A DNA stretch of 32,627 nt from Bacillota bacterium (lineage in GTDB: Bacteria > Vulcanimicrobiota > SpSt-956 > JAKJGF01): positions 1 to 32,627 of the forward strand of contig JAKJGF010000023.1 in assembly GCA_022704525.1 (NCBI GenBank), read 5' to 3'. Positions 8,088 through 16,369 of this stretch are shown piece after piece; position 1 is the stretch's first letter, and every line of letters begins with the position of its first letter. Under the pieces are notes generated by a model. The model saw only the letters and a list, made by a program, of their open reading frames with translations. It ran no database searches and was not told the origin of the DNA. The translations under genes and the position numbers were made by a program.

Positions 8088-9071
8088 TTAATCCCCTGGC
8101 GATGTAAAGAATTCCTCTTCCGGCATAGCCATTCCCATGCCCAGGTTACCGGATACCATAAAATTTTGTTTTTGATCACTTAAACCCATTTTTTTCATTC
8201 TATTATCAGGAATTTCATCGTTTTCTTCCTCTTTATTATCAAACTGCTCAATAGATTGAACTAATTCAGTAGGAACCATTATTTCTTCTGTCTGAGGAAG
8301 AGCATTGATTTTATGATTACAGGAAGAAGCCTGGAAAATCAGATGTTTTTCAAGAATTTTCTGTAAAATTCTTATATTTTTCGGTATATTTATAAATATA
8401 AGTCCTTCTGAGACCTGTAAGATTAAAGTAGGAAATTGTTCCAACCTTTCTAAATTTATCTGGTTTTGAGGAATAAAGGTTAAAGCTACATATTCAATTT
8501 CTGAAGCAATACCTTTCAAATCAATGACACTGAACTCAGGAGCGGAATTAAATACAATTTCATAATCGATAAATTTTTCAAATGTTTCCAGAAATCTTGT
8601 ATTACTTTCCTTATGTTTTTTCATAACCTGCATTCTTAATTCTGTTAATGCAAGTAATGATATTATCTGCATAGAGAATAAATATGAAGTGGGATCTATA
8701 AACTTTTGTAAGGCTTTATTAAAGATATCCCTGTAACTATTTTCTTCAAATAAGGAACAAGTTGTATGATTCAAACTGGATAGTGGATTATAAGAAAATA
8801 ACATCAAAGTTTTCAGATAGCTATACAAAAAAAGGTTTGGATTAGAAATAACCTTACCCAGTTTAGTAAGAATCTGTTTTGGAACATAACTCTGACAGTC
8901 ACGAAGAACATTTACAAGAATCTTGGGAGATATTATCTCAGTTATTGAGATATCAAATATTTTGCTTATCCAGAATTTAAGATTAATATCCTTACTAAAT
9001 TCCACTGTCATAGTAGATATGGGATTATAATCATCAAGGTAAAAAATTCTCTGATCCAATGAACTTATCAT
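8088..9071 (-). CDS. Unrecognised 327-residue protein
   Basis: I do not recognise this family. The protein has no signal peptide or clear membrane segment. Residues about 1-250 look like a mixed, mostly helical globular domain, with a beta-rich part near 195-235 (VALTFIPQ, LILQVSEGLIFINI). The last 60 residues are polar and probably disordered (acidic run KEEENDEIPD), then end in a Gly/Met-rich segment (GNLGMGMAMPEEEFF). The start is supported by AGAAAGG about 10 nt upstream on the minus strand. It stands alone: the neighbouring genes on both sides run on the other strand. Coding is supported by length and by the absence of a better frame opposite it. Confidence 0.65.
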   Translation of the reverse strand: MISSLDQRIFYLDDYNPISTMTVEFSKDINLKFWISKIFDISITEIISPKILVNVLRDCQSYVPKQILTKLGKVISNPNLFLYSYLKTLMLFSYNPLSSLNHTTCSLFEENSYRDIFNKALQKFIDPTSYLFSMQIISLLALTELRMQVMKKHKESNTRFLETFEKFIDYEIVFNSAPEFSVIDLKGIASEIEYVALTFIPQNQINLERLEQFPTLILQVSEGLIFINIPKNIRILQKILEKHLIFQASSCNHKINALPQTEEIMVPTELVQSIEQFDNKEEENDEIPDNRMKKMGLSDQKQNFMVSGNLGMGMAMPEEEFFTSPGD

Positions 9072-9181
9072 TATAATTCTGCCTTTCTAAGAATTTATTG
9101 TAATATTTATATTTTATCTAATTATATAAGGAAAAGCAATAAATTCTTAAAAATGTTAACAATTTATTTACAAAAATATTC

Positions 9182-9210
9182 TTTACAATAAAGTATTTAA
9201 TAATTATAAT
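9182..9210 (+). promoter_or_regulatory. Strong candidate promoter of the Gly-rich small protein
   Basis: TTTACA at 9182-9187 and a perfect TATAAT at 9205-9210 with 17-bp spacing. With a start near 9217 and the terminator at 9477-9510 this defines a single-gene transcript of about 290 nt. Confidence 0.65.
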
Positions 9211-9246
9211 AAAGATATCAAATAAAGATATTTAGGAGAAAAGAAT

Positions 9247-9465
9247 ATGAAAATTAATCAAACTCAAACCAAACATGCTCAAAAGACACCAGATAATTAT
9301 AATAACTGGGGGCCCGATGGTCCAAATCGAAAAACATCAGACGATGAATTCAATATTACAGATACATATGAGGGATGCAGTCTTGGAACAAGAGATACTG
9401 ATAGCAGTGATTATTTTGGATGTGGAGACTCCGGGGGAGGCGGAGGAGGAGCTTTCTTAGGGTAG
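9247..9465 (+). CDS. Small acidic, Gly-rich protein of unknown function
   Basis: A 72-residue protein, not recognised. It is rich in Asp, Asn, Gly and Thr, has no hydrophobic segment or signal peptide, and carries two cysteines (in EGCSLG and FGCGDS) about 14 residues apart. It ends with six glycines followed by AFLG. The gene has a clear AGGAG site 8 nt before ATG, a near-consensus promoter and a strong intrinsic terminator, so it looks like a genuinely and perhaps highly expressed monocistronic gene. An overlapping frame at 9275-9460 is less likely because it lacks a ribosome site. The C-terminal Gly tract could recall a leader-cleavage or modified-peptide motif, but no modification enzyme is nearby, so no function is assigned. 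Confidence 0.6.
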   Translation: MKINQTQTKHAQKTPDNYNNWGPDGPNRKTSDDEFNITDTYEGCSLGTRDTDSSDYFGCGDSGGGGGGAFLG

Positions 9466-9476
9466 TCTTTTTCTTT

Positions 9477-9510
9477 AATAACTCCTCACTAAGTGAGGAG
9501 TTATTTTTTT
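9477..9510 (+). terminator. Intrinsic terminator after the Gly-rich small gene
   Basis: A 13-bp perfect stem (9477-9489 with 9493-9505, starting AATAACTCCTCAC) closes a 3-nt loop and is followed by a T-run ending at 9510. It lies 11 nt after the stop codon. Confidence 0.9.
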
Positions 9511-9520
9511 GAGCATCTTT

Positions 9521-9540
9521 TTGAAACATTATTGTTTCAA
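9521..9540. promoter_or_regulatory. Inverted repeat near a candidate promoter
   Basis: TTGAAACA (9521-9528) and TGTTTCAA (9533-9540) form a perfect 8-bp inverted repeat with a TTAT centre. A possible promoter overlaps it: TTGTTT at 9532-9537 and TATTAT at 9555-9560, 17 bp apart. The repeat could therefore be an operator for the 519-residue protein gene; a weak RNA hairpin is the alternative. Confidence 0.4.
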
Positions 9541-9597
9541 TATAAAACATATGTTATTATGTATATACTTAATCCATAAAGGGATGGATGTGATAAA

Positions 9598-11157
9598 TTG
9601 AAAAAACAACCAGAAGAAGATCCTGTTTATAAGTTTATACATCTGAATGGACTGGCAAAAACCCATCAGAATAAACTTATGAAAGGTCAAAAATTAGAAC
9701 TTCCTTCGAAGGATGGTAAAAAAATAATTATAGATAAATATAACATTAAAGATGGTATTATAAAAATGGAGGTACTCGAAAAAGATAAAGACAGATATGG
9801 CAGGACAAGTTACAGTCTTGAAAAAAAATTCGTTGGAATAGATAATGAATTCTTTTCCGGTTTCAGAGAAATGCTTACTATTAATCATACTTTTATTGAT
9901 AGTAAAGCTCAATTACTTACTTCCAAAAATACCAGATTGGATTTTACTAAAGGTAAAGTAATTGAAGATGATATTAAAGAAATAAAAGATCTTGATAATA
10001 GCAAAATTTTTGAAAAAGAAAATGAGTATTTACGTGGATATTTCATGGAATTGGAAAAAAAGGAAAAAAAGAGAAACACTGAAACTTCAATATTTTCCAG
10101 TCTCTTCAAAAAGCCCCTTCCTGATAAAAAAAGTGATTTAAAATACAAGGAAGATTTTGAAAAAATATCAGAAATAGCGCAGAAACACAGAGGAACTTTA
10201 AGAAAAGGGAACCATATTGAATTTAACTTAACACCGGATACTAAAATAATTATAGATAAATATAAACCTGATTTAAAACTTGTAGAACTGGACATAGTAG
10301 AAAAAAAAGCAGGAACGTTATCCAGGATAAGTTATAAAATGGAAAAAGATTTTGTAGGTATGTCATCAGGATTTGGCGATACCTGTTACAGTAAAGCTCT
10401 TCTTACAGTTAATCATAGCCTCCTTAATACCAGAGACAAATCAGTAAACTTAAAAGAAACTCAGATTGATTGTATTGGATGTCATATTAAAGAAATTAGC
10501 ACACAGGAAATCAAAAGAACTCAGGATAAAAAAGAATATGATAAGTACGCTGATTATATAAGAGGATATCTGGCAGAACTTAATACATATAAAAAACCAG
10601 AAGAATCCTTAATAAAAAACATAAAATATATTAAAGACAAACCAAAAGTTCAGGAATACATAAGGAATTTCACTAAAATACGTGATATACTGGATAAAGA
10701 AAAAGCCGGAAAAATTCTTATACCAGAAGGTACAGTTTTCACTCTGACACCTGAAAAAAAACTGGTACTGGATGAAGAATATCCTGAAGCAGGCCCTAAG
10801 AGTTTTCACATTATTGAAAAATATAAAAACGGTTTTAAAAAGACTGAATATGAATTAGATAAACGATATATAGGCGGTTGCGAAAGTTATGAAACAGGAT
10901 TTCAACAAATATTGAGAGTAAATACAACTCTTCTGGATACAAAAGGTAAAATGCTTTCTTTTGATGACTCAAAAATTGATATAGACCATAAAATACTTAT
11001 AGAAAGTCAGAGGGAAATTATAAAAAAATCTGAAGATAAAGGTTTTTATGAACACTATGAAAAAACTCTTTTAGACGAAGGTAAGATCTTAGAGACTTCA
11101 AAACCAAAACAATCCTTTTTATCTTTTTTAAGCAAGTTCAGGAAGGGGACATTATAA
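9598..11157 (+). CDS. Protein with three tandem copies of an unrecognised domain
   Basis: A 519-residue cytoplasmic-looking protein with no signal peptide. It consists of three related units of about 150-170 residues (roughly 8-150, 190-345 and 355-500). Each has a helix, a basic K(K/T)-[IL]-[IV]-[IL]-D segment (KKIIIDKY, TKIIIDKY, KKLVLDEEY), an EK motif, a tyrosine strand leading to a [FY]-[VI]-G turn (KKFVGID, KDFVGMS, KRYIGGC), then a conserved hydrophobic strand N-[HT]-[TS]-[FL]-[ILL]-[DN] (INHTFIDSK, VNHSLLNTR, VNTTLLDTK) and a helical closing part with YLRGY/YIRGY in the first two. I do not recognise the domain. The start is TTG: GATGTGAT just upstream can pair with the anti-Shine-Dalgarno tail, and the next Met is at residue 28, inside the first unit. 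Lys and Glu are very abundant, giving a highly charged protein. Confidence 0.75.
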   Translation: MKKQPEEDPVYKFIHLNGLAKTHQNKLMKGQKLELPSKDGKKIIIDKYNIKDGIIKMEVLEKDKDRYGRTSYSLEKKFVGIDNEFFSGFREMLTINHTFIDSKAQLLTSKNTRLDFTKGKVIEDDIKEIKDLDNSKIFEKENEYLRGYFMELEKKEKKRNTETSIFSSLFKKPLPDKKSDLKYKEDFEKISEIAQKHRGTLRKGNHIEFNLTPDTKIIIDKYKPDLKLVELDIVEKKAGTLSRISYKMEKDFVGMSSGFGDTCYSKALLTVNHSLLNTRDKSVNLKETQIDCIGCHIKEISTQEIKRTQDKKEYDKYADYIRGYLAELNTYKKPEESLIKNIKYIKDKPKVQEYIRNFTKIRDILDKEKAGKILIPEGTVFTLTPEKKLVLDEEYPEAGPKSFHIIEKYKNGFKKTEYELDKRYIGGCESYETGFQQILRVNTTLLDTKGKMLSFDDSKIDIDHKILIESQREIIKKSEDKGFYEHYEKTLLDEGKILETSKPKQSFLSFLSKFRKGTL

Positions 11158-11334
11158 AAAGCTTTCAGCTTTTAAGTAATATCTGTAATGAAGCATTCTA
11201 TCATGAAAGCTACTAGCTGATTTATAACTGTTATTATAAAATAATTATCCTACAAAACTAACTTTAGAAGGAAAATTTTATATAATAGAGAAATACTTAT
11301 ATTGGCGGAATTCTAAATTTATGGAGGTAGCAAA

Positions 11335-11571
11335 ATGGATCAAGAAATTCTGAGCAGGAAAATCAAGATAGAACATAAGCTTTTCTTCTTTGACCTAAAA
11401 GCAAATCCCAATGGAAAATATTTAAAGATAACAGAATCTGGCAAGAAACGATCCTTTATAATAATTCCTGAAAGTGGATGGAAAGATTTCAGAGATATAC
11501 TAAATGAAATTATTGAAATGCCTGCTGATGGAAGAAGACAGGAAGAAAGAGAGGAAATAGTAGAGATATAA
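11335..11571 (+). CDS. PUR-domain nucleic-acid-binding protein (DUF3276-like)
   Basis: A 78-residue protein that reads as a single PUR repeat: the strands KIEHKLFFFDLKAN, GKYLKITESGKKRSFIII, followed by a helix GWKDFRDILNEIIE and a charged tail. YFFDxK and LxITES are the signature of bacterial PUR-alpha-like proteins (DUF3276, and Borrelia BpuR), which bind single-stranded DNA or RNA as dimers. Length is right for a one-repeat bacterial form. A GGAGG site lies 7 nt before ATG. TATAAT at 11281-11286 could be its -10 box, but no convincing -35 is present. It is followed by a long palindrome shared with the convergent apt gene. Confidence 0.75.
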   Translation: MDQEILSRKIKIEHKLFFFDLKANPNGKYLKITESGKKRSFIIIPESGWKDFRDILNEIIEMPADGRRQEEREEIVEI

Positions 11572-11613
11572 ACTCTTAATAAAAGCTCACAAGCCTTATA
11601 AGTTAATAATAAA

Positions 11614-11652
11614 GAATTCAGGAGTCAATTGACTCCTGAATTCATATTCAGG
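11614..11652. terminator. Perfect 30-bp palindrome, bidirectional terminator
   Basis: The sequence GAATTCAGGAGTCAA and its exact reverse complement meet at 11614-11643, a perfect 30-bp palindrome. It sits 42 nt after the PUR gene stop and 43 nt after the apt stop. Read on the minus strand it is followed by TTTATTATT, a passable U-rich tail for apt. On the + strand the right arm can instead pair as CCTGAAT/ATTCAGG (11635-11641 with 11646-11652), a second, mutually exclusive hairpin. Confidence 0.7.
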
Positions 11653-11686
11653 AAAACTCAGTTATTAATTTTTCTAACTCCTGACC

Positions 11687-12199
11687 TTAATATACTATAA
11701 GTGAAAATACATCATAATCCTTTAATTTTTCTCTTCCTTTAAGTTCCGATAGTTCTATAATAAAAGCAAACCCTGAAACTTCTCCTCCAAGTTGTTCAAT
11801 CAATTTAGCAGTAGCAAAAGCTGAACCTCCAGTAGCTATTAAATCATCAAATATTAAAACTCTGCTTCCAGGATTAATAGCATCCTTATGAACTTCCAGA
11901 ATATTAGATCCGTATTCAAGAGTATATTCTATGGAGTGTACCTCATAAGGAAGTTTACCCGGTTTTCTGATAGGTACAAAACCGGCATTAAAGTTATATG
12001 CCAGAATACCTCCCATAATATAACCTCTGGCTTCAACTGCTGCAACATAATCTATTTTCTTATCGATATAATAGGAAATAAATTGATCAACACTATATTT
12101 AAAAGCCTTTGAATCCTTCAATAAAGTAGTTATATCTTTAAATAAAATGCCGGTTTTAGGGAAATCAGGTATATCCCTTATAAATGTTTTTAAATCCAT
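11687..12199 (-). CDS. apt: Adenine phosphoribosyltransferase
   Basis: A 170-residue purine-salvage enzyme that makes AMP from adenine and PRPP. The sequence is typical throughout: [16 protein letters not shown] near the N-terminus, the EARGYIMG loop, [11 protein letters not shown], and the PRPP-binding motif [14 protein letters not shown]. Full length, cytosolic. It has a GGAGG site 5 nt before its ATG. It is the last gene of the secD-secF-recJ-apt run; the order recJ-apt is widespread in bacteria, often followed by relA, but relA is absent here and the next gene is on the opposite strand. Confidence 0.96.
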   Translation of the reverse strand: MDLKTFIRDIPDFPKTGILFKDITTLLKDSKAFKYSVDQFISYYIDKKIDYVAAVEARGYIMGGILAYNFNAGFVPIRKPGKLPYEVHSIEYTLEYGSNILEVHKDAINPGSRVLIFDDLIATGGSAFATAKLIEQLGGEVSGFAFIIELSELKGREKLKDYDVFSLIVY

Positions 12200-12220
12200 T
12201 GTTACCTCCTCTTTTTTATA

Positions 12221-12241
12221 TGCGTAATGTGTGATGCGTAA
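12221..12241 (+). repeat. Heptanucleotide repeat, locus 2 (3 units)
   Basis: Three in-phase heptads (TGCGTAA, TGTGTGA, TGCGTAA) in the 58-nt gap between recJ and apt. It shares the 11-mer GCGTAATGTGT with the repeat at 18290 and GTGATGCGTAA with the repeat at 25350. Confidence 0.7.
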
Positions 12242-12257
12242 CTTACATATATTATAT

Positions 12258-15200
12258 TCACGATTTCATATATTTCTCTATAATCTTCTCAGATTTCAAT
12301 AATAAACCTGATAATTTATCAAAATGCTCTCTTTGTTTAATACATTCTAAATAGCATGGTGAACTTAACAGATCAAGCTTTTCTTTATGTTCTAAAGTAG
12401 TTACTGTATAGCCTGTCCTGTTATAGGAAATCTTATAAAGACCTATTTCCTCAAAAATCATAAGGCATGTTCTCAGAAGGTCAGTACCAATTTTCCTGGA
12501 TAGCCCATCTGAATATAAAAAATTTATCGGACTCCCACCATAACGGGAATGAAGTAATTTATAACACTTAATAAGGAGTGATCTATCAGGCATCCTGGAA
12601 CAGATGATATTGAAAGCAACCTCTATATCCTCATCTGAAAAAACTAGATGAAGTTTCTTACATGTTGATAATCTTAAACTGAATTCATTCCATGTAGAAG
12701 GATAATACAATAAAATTATATTATCTAATATAAAAGAAAATTCATGAAGAAAATTAGAAGAACACACAAGATAATCAAAAGTGCCGGATTTAAATAATTT
12801 AAAAATATTTTTTTGTTCTTCAAAGATAATATTAGATAATAAAACTTCTACAGACAAACCAGGGAATTTACTTTCCAGTAAAATTTTAGTATTTAAACAT
12901 GCTTCATCGTTCAGACAACATATGAGGGTTTTTCCTGTCAGTGTTTCAAACCAGTCCCCAGGAAATGAATTATAAGATATAATATCAGGCCTGCTAATTT
13001 CACCTGTTGATATGGTCATACAATATTTAGTTTTTAACATAGAATTCAATGTGCAAAATAAAAAGCCTCTTTCACTTGCAAAATCTTCTAATTGTATTAA
13101 AACATTACTGGAATAATCAAGTAAATTATCGTCAATCACTATAAGATCTATATTATGAAAAAATTGCTTATAAAACCATAAATAATCAAAAGTAGTTATG
13201 ATTAAACAGGGGAAATCTAACTTCAAACTCTCCAATAAATTCTCTCTTTCAATAGCATTAATAGAACCATTCAATAAAAACACCTTTATCCCTTTAGTTG
13301 AGAAATATGTTCTTAAAAACTGATAATGTCTATCAGCTTCTACTCTTAAAGGATGAACTACAAGTAACCTCTTCTGTCTTTGATGAAGAGATATAAAAAC
13401 CAGATTATGCAAAATCTTCATAAGGGTTTTAAAACTATGAAAAGATCCTATAATTTTTTCTTTCTCTAAAAATCTTTTTATAATGGACTTTTCATTCTCA
13501 GAAAGAACTGATTCCCTGAAAAACATATTTTTTCGATCTGCAGATGAAATAGATATATGGGCCGGTATGGCAGGATGAATATCCTTTACGGTTAATCTAA
13601 GAATAGGTTCATCTCTCCAGTAGTTAATATCAATAGAATAAACTATATCTATAAGAGAACCGGGTTTTATTAGTGAAGCATAAGTTTTTCCCATCATAAA
13701 TCCAACTGCCTCATGAGTCACATCGCCCTGTCTTACTATAATTTTAAAGTGGTCTTCATCTTTTCCCATAAACCTGGTGTCAAGTATCTGAACACATCGA
13801 GAACAAAAAAGTGGAACAGGATTTTCAGTCCCAAAAGGTTCCATAGACTTAAAATATTCTGCTAATGCCATATCTATCTCAGAAAAAGATGCTACACCTT
13901 CAACATTAAGAGTTGGATAAAGTATATCCTCCTCAACATGTTCCTCTACATAATGTTCCAGTTTATTTATAAAAGACTCCAGATTAGAAACACGAAGAGA
14001 AAAACCACCTGCCAGAGCATGGCCACCAAACTTTGTAAGCATATCCTGACAGAAACTCAGAGATTCAAAAATTGAAAAACCTTCTATTCCCCTGGCTGAA
14101 CCTTTGGCATCATCACCATTACTCATAATTAAATAAACAGGTCTGTAATATTTCTCAACAAGTTTAGAAGCAACTATACCAAGGACACCAACATGCCAGC
14201 CGGAAGAAGATAAAATAATAGGACTTTTACTGGTTTTAAACTCTCTCTTTTCCATAAGGGACATAACTTCATCCATTATTCTACCCTGGATAGATTTCCT
14301 GACTCTATTTCTATCTTCTGCAATAAAAGCCAGTTCTCTGGCTTTATCCAGGTCAAAAACAGAGAGAAGTTTTACTGCAAGAGAAGCATGATCCAGACGT
14401 CCCAGAGCATTTATCCTTGGTGCAATCTTAAATAAAACAGCATTTGTATCCAGTCTATCTATTGAAGATATATCCATGAGGGCTTTCAATCCCATACCGG
14501 GTAACCTGTTAAGTAAAGTCAGACCAAGAAAAGAAATAACTCTATTTTCTCTTATCATAGGAACAATATCAGCGATAGTTCCAAGAGCTGCCAGTCCGAG
14601 ATAATCCTGCCATCGATTTTGAGGATAATATGCTGTAAGAGTCTGTATAAACTTTAAGACCACTCCTACACCGGCAAGATAAGGAAAAGGATAAGAAGAA
14701 TTTTTCATTTTAGGGTTAATAAGAGCATAGGAACAGGGGATATTTTCATCATCAGGTTCATGATGATCTGTTATTATAACATCTATTCCAAGTTTTCTTG
14801 CATATTCTACTTCTTTTATATTTGTAGTTCCACAGTCAACTGTTATTATAAGTTTCACACCGGATAAGGCAAAATTATCGAGTGCACTCAAATTCAATCC
14901 ATAACCCTCTTCAAGACGATGAGGCAGATAATAACATACATCACCTCCGATCTCTTTAAGAGCTTTATAAAGTATTGTAGTACCGGTGGTTCCATCTACA
15001 TCGTAATCACCAAAAACCAGTATCTTCTCTCTCTTTTTTATGGCCCGGGAAACTCTTTCCAATCCTTTTTCCACATCAGGCAGTAGCCAGGGATCTTCTA
15101 AATCCTGAAGGGTAGGAGAAAAAAACTTTTTAGCCAGAATCGGAGTATTAATACCTCTATTACATAAAACCATTCCTACTAATCTTGGATAACCGGCATC

Positions 15201-15263
15201 CCTTAACAGAGAATAATCCTGTTTACTACCAGAAGATGCAAAAAACCATTTTTTTTTGAGCAT
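12258..15263 (-). CDS. recJ: RecJ exonuclease with degenerate helicase-like C-terminal half
   Basis: A 1001-residue protein, much longer than the roughly 570-residue core RecJ. Residues 1 to about 570 hold the complete 5'-3' single-strand DNA exonuclease: DYDVDGTT with Asp86, Asp88 and Asp90, Asp143, the DHH motif at 166-168, GTIADIVP with Asp232, then [28 protein letters not shown] and GGHALAGGF of the DHHA1 part, and an OB-like segment. The remaining 430 residues resemble two RecA-like folds of a superfamily 2 helicase, but a normal Walker A is not visible (GSFHSFKT at best) and the DExD box reads VIDDN, so ATPase activity is doubtful. Comparable RecJ extensions are known in some Clostridia-type bacteria. 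It lies 35 nt after secF in a four-gene run. Confidence 0.93.
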   Translation of the reverse strand: MLKKKWFFASSGSKQDYSLLRDAGYPRLVGMVLCNRGINTPILAKKFFSPTLQDLEDPWLLPDVEKGLERVSRAIKKREKILVFGDYDVDGTTGTTILYKALKEIGGDVCYYLPHRLEEGYGLNLSALDNFALSGVKLIITVDCGTTNIKEVEYARKLGIDVIITDHHEPDDENIPCSYALINPKMKNSSYPFPYLAGVGVVLKFIQTLTAYYPQNRWQDYLGLAALGTIADIVPMIRENRVISFLGLTLLNRLPGMGLKALMDISSIDRLDTNAVLFKIAPRINALGRLDHASLAVKLLSVFDLDKARELAFIAEDRNRVRKSIQGRIMDEVMSLMEKREFKTSKSPIILSSSGWHVGVLGIVASKLVEKYYRPVYLIMSNGDDAKGSARGIEGFSIFESLSFCQDMLTKFGGHALAGGFSLRVSNLESFINKLEHYVEEHVEEDILYPTLNVEGVASFSEIDMALAEYFKSMEPFGTENPVPLFCSRCVQILDTRFMGKDEDHFKIIVRQGDVTHEAVGFMMGKTYASLIKPGSLIDIVYSIDINYWRDEPILRLTVKDIHPAIPAHISISSADRKNMFFRESVLSENEKSIIKRFLEKEKIIGSFHSFKTLMKILHNLVFISLHQRQKRLLVVHPLRVEADRHYQFLRTYFSTKGIKVFLLNGSINAIERENLLESLKLDFPCLIITTFDYLWFYKQFFHNIDLIVIDDNLLDYSSNVLIQLEDFASERGFLFCTLNSMLKTKYCMTISTGEISRPDIISYNSFPGDWFETLTGKTLICCLNDEACLNTKILLESKFPGLSVEVLLSNIIFEEQKNIFKLFKSGTFDYLVCSSNFLHEFSFILDNIILLYYPSTWNEFSLRLSTCKKLHLVFSDEDIEVAFNIICSRMPDRSLLIKCYKLLHSRYGGSPINFLYSDGLSRKIGTDLLRTCLMIFEEIGLYKISYNRTGYTVTTLEHKEKLDLLSSPCYLECIKQREHFDKLSGLLLKSEKIIEKYMKS

Positions 15264-15298
15264 ATAAAAATCCTACAGACTCTTATATATTTACTAAA

Positions 15299-16357
15299 CT
15301 ATTCAGAAGAATTATTTTCAGATAGTGTCGTTACTGCAGAATCAGATTTCTCTTTTTTGGATTGACTCTTACTCTGCTTTTTTACCTTCTTTTTAGCTGA
15401 TGCAAGTTGAGCCAGTCTTTCTTCTCTCTTCTGAGACTGTTTATCACTTAACCATTTCTCACATATAACTACAAAGGGACAGGCAATAAAAATTGAAGAA
15501 TATGTACCGGCAGTTACTCCTATAATAAGTGCTATAGCAAAGATTTTTAGAGTCTCACCACCAAAGATCAAAAGAGCGAATAAACATATCTCTACTGTTA
15601 AAAGAGTATATATAGATCTGGTCATAGTCTGAAGGATACTTTTATTTATTAACTTTTCAAAGGTCATTGTCTTTAAAAGTAATTTATTCTCTCGAACACG
15701 GTCGAAAATAACAATAGTATCCATTACAGAATAACCTACTACTGTAAGAAGAGCTGCAAGAAATGGACTATCTACTTCAAGTCCCAGTAATGAATAAAGA
15801 CCTACCATTACCATAACATCATGGAGAAGGGCTATATCTACAGCTATACCATAAAGTAAATTATTACTAAATCTGATAGTTATATAAATTAACTGTAAAA
15901 CCAGAACTATCAGAAGAGCTATACCTGCATTGGTACTGACCTGTTTGCCGACAGTAGCTCCTATCCCTGCAGTACCAAGTCGTTCAAAATGTCCGATTTT
16001 GGATTCCAGCGTTCTATATACTTCCTGTATCTGTGTTTCCTCAAGATATTTTGCTCTGATTATAATAACTCTCATATCTGTCTGAGACTGTTGCACAAGA
16101 CTGTGTGTCATATCTATATCACCAGAATCACTTTTAAATACAAGGCCGGTAAAGGCATCTCTTACCTGTTCTGATGTAACAGGCTTAGCAAACCTTATTT
16201 CACACTTTGTTCCCCCACTGAAATCCAGACCAAAATTTATTCCTTTTGTTGCCAGAGATACTATGCTAATTATTATTAAAATAGCTGAAAAAGCAAGAAC
16301 ATATTTTCTTTTTCCAATAATATCCCATTCTTTATCACGGAAGTTAAAAAAACTCAT
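15299..16357 (-). CDS. secF: Protein translocase subunit SecF
   Basis: A 352-residue inner-membrane protein that works with SecD to use the proton motive force in late Sec export. It has an N-terminal membrane segment, the family motif GLDFSGGT near residue 47, a periplasmic domain, and five further membrane helices including ALLTVVGYSVMDTIVIFDRVREN and the typical last pair. The C-terminus is a long Lys/Ser-rich tail (from about 305), longer than usual. GGAGG lies 4 nt before ATG; the gene starts 12 nt after the secD stop. Confidence 0.96.
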   Translation of the reverse strand: MSFFNFRDKEWDIIGKRKYVLAFSAILIIISIVSLATKGINFGLDFSGGTKCEIRFAKPVTSEQVRDAFTGLVFKSDSGDIDMTHSLVQQSQTDMRVIIIRAKYLEETQIQEVYRTLESKIGHFERLGTAGIGATVGKQVSTNAGIALLIVLVLQLIYITIRFSNNLLYGIAVDIALLHDVMVMVGLYSLLGLEVDSPFLAALLTVVGYSVMDTIVIFDRVRENKLLLKTMTFEKLINKSILQTMTRSIYTLLTVEICLFALLIFGGETLKIFAIALIIGVTAGTYSSIFIACPFVVICEKWLSDKQSQKREERLAQLASAKKKVKKQSKSQSKKEKSDSAVTTLSENNSSE

Positions 16358-16369
16358 AATACCTCCTTA

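Noticed and set aside
9275..9460. A 61-residue frame overlapping the Gly-rich small protein
   Set aside because: It lacks a ribosome site, while the 9247 frame has one directly upstream.
9247..9465. A modified-peptide (RiPP) precursor
   Set aside because: The Gly-rich end is suggestive, but no modification, protease or transporter gene is near, so the claim is not supported.
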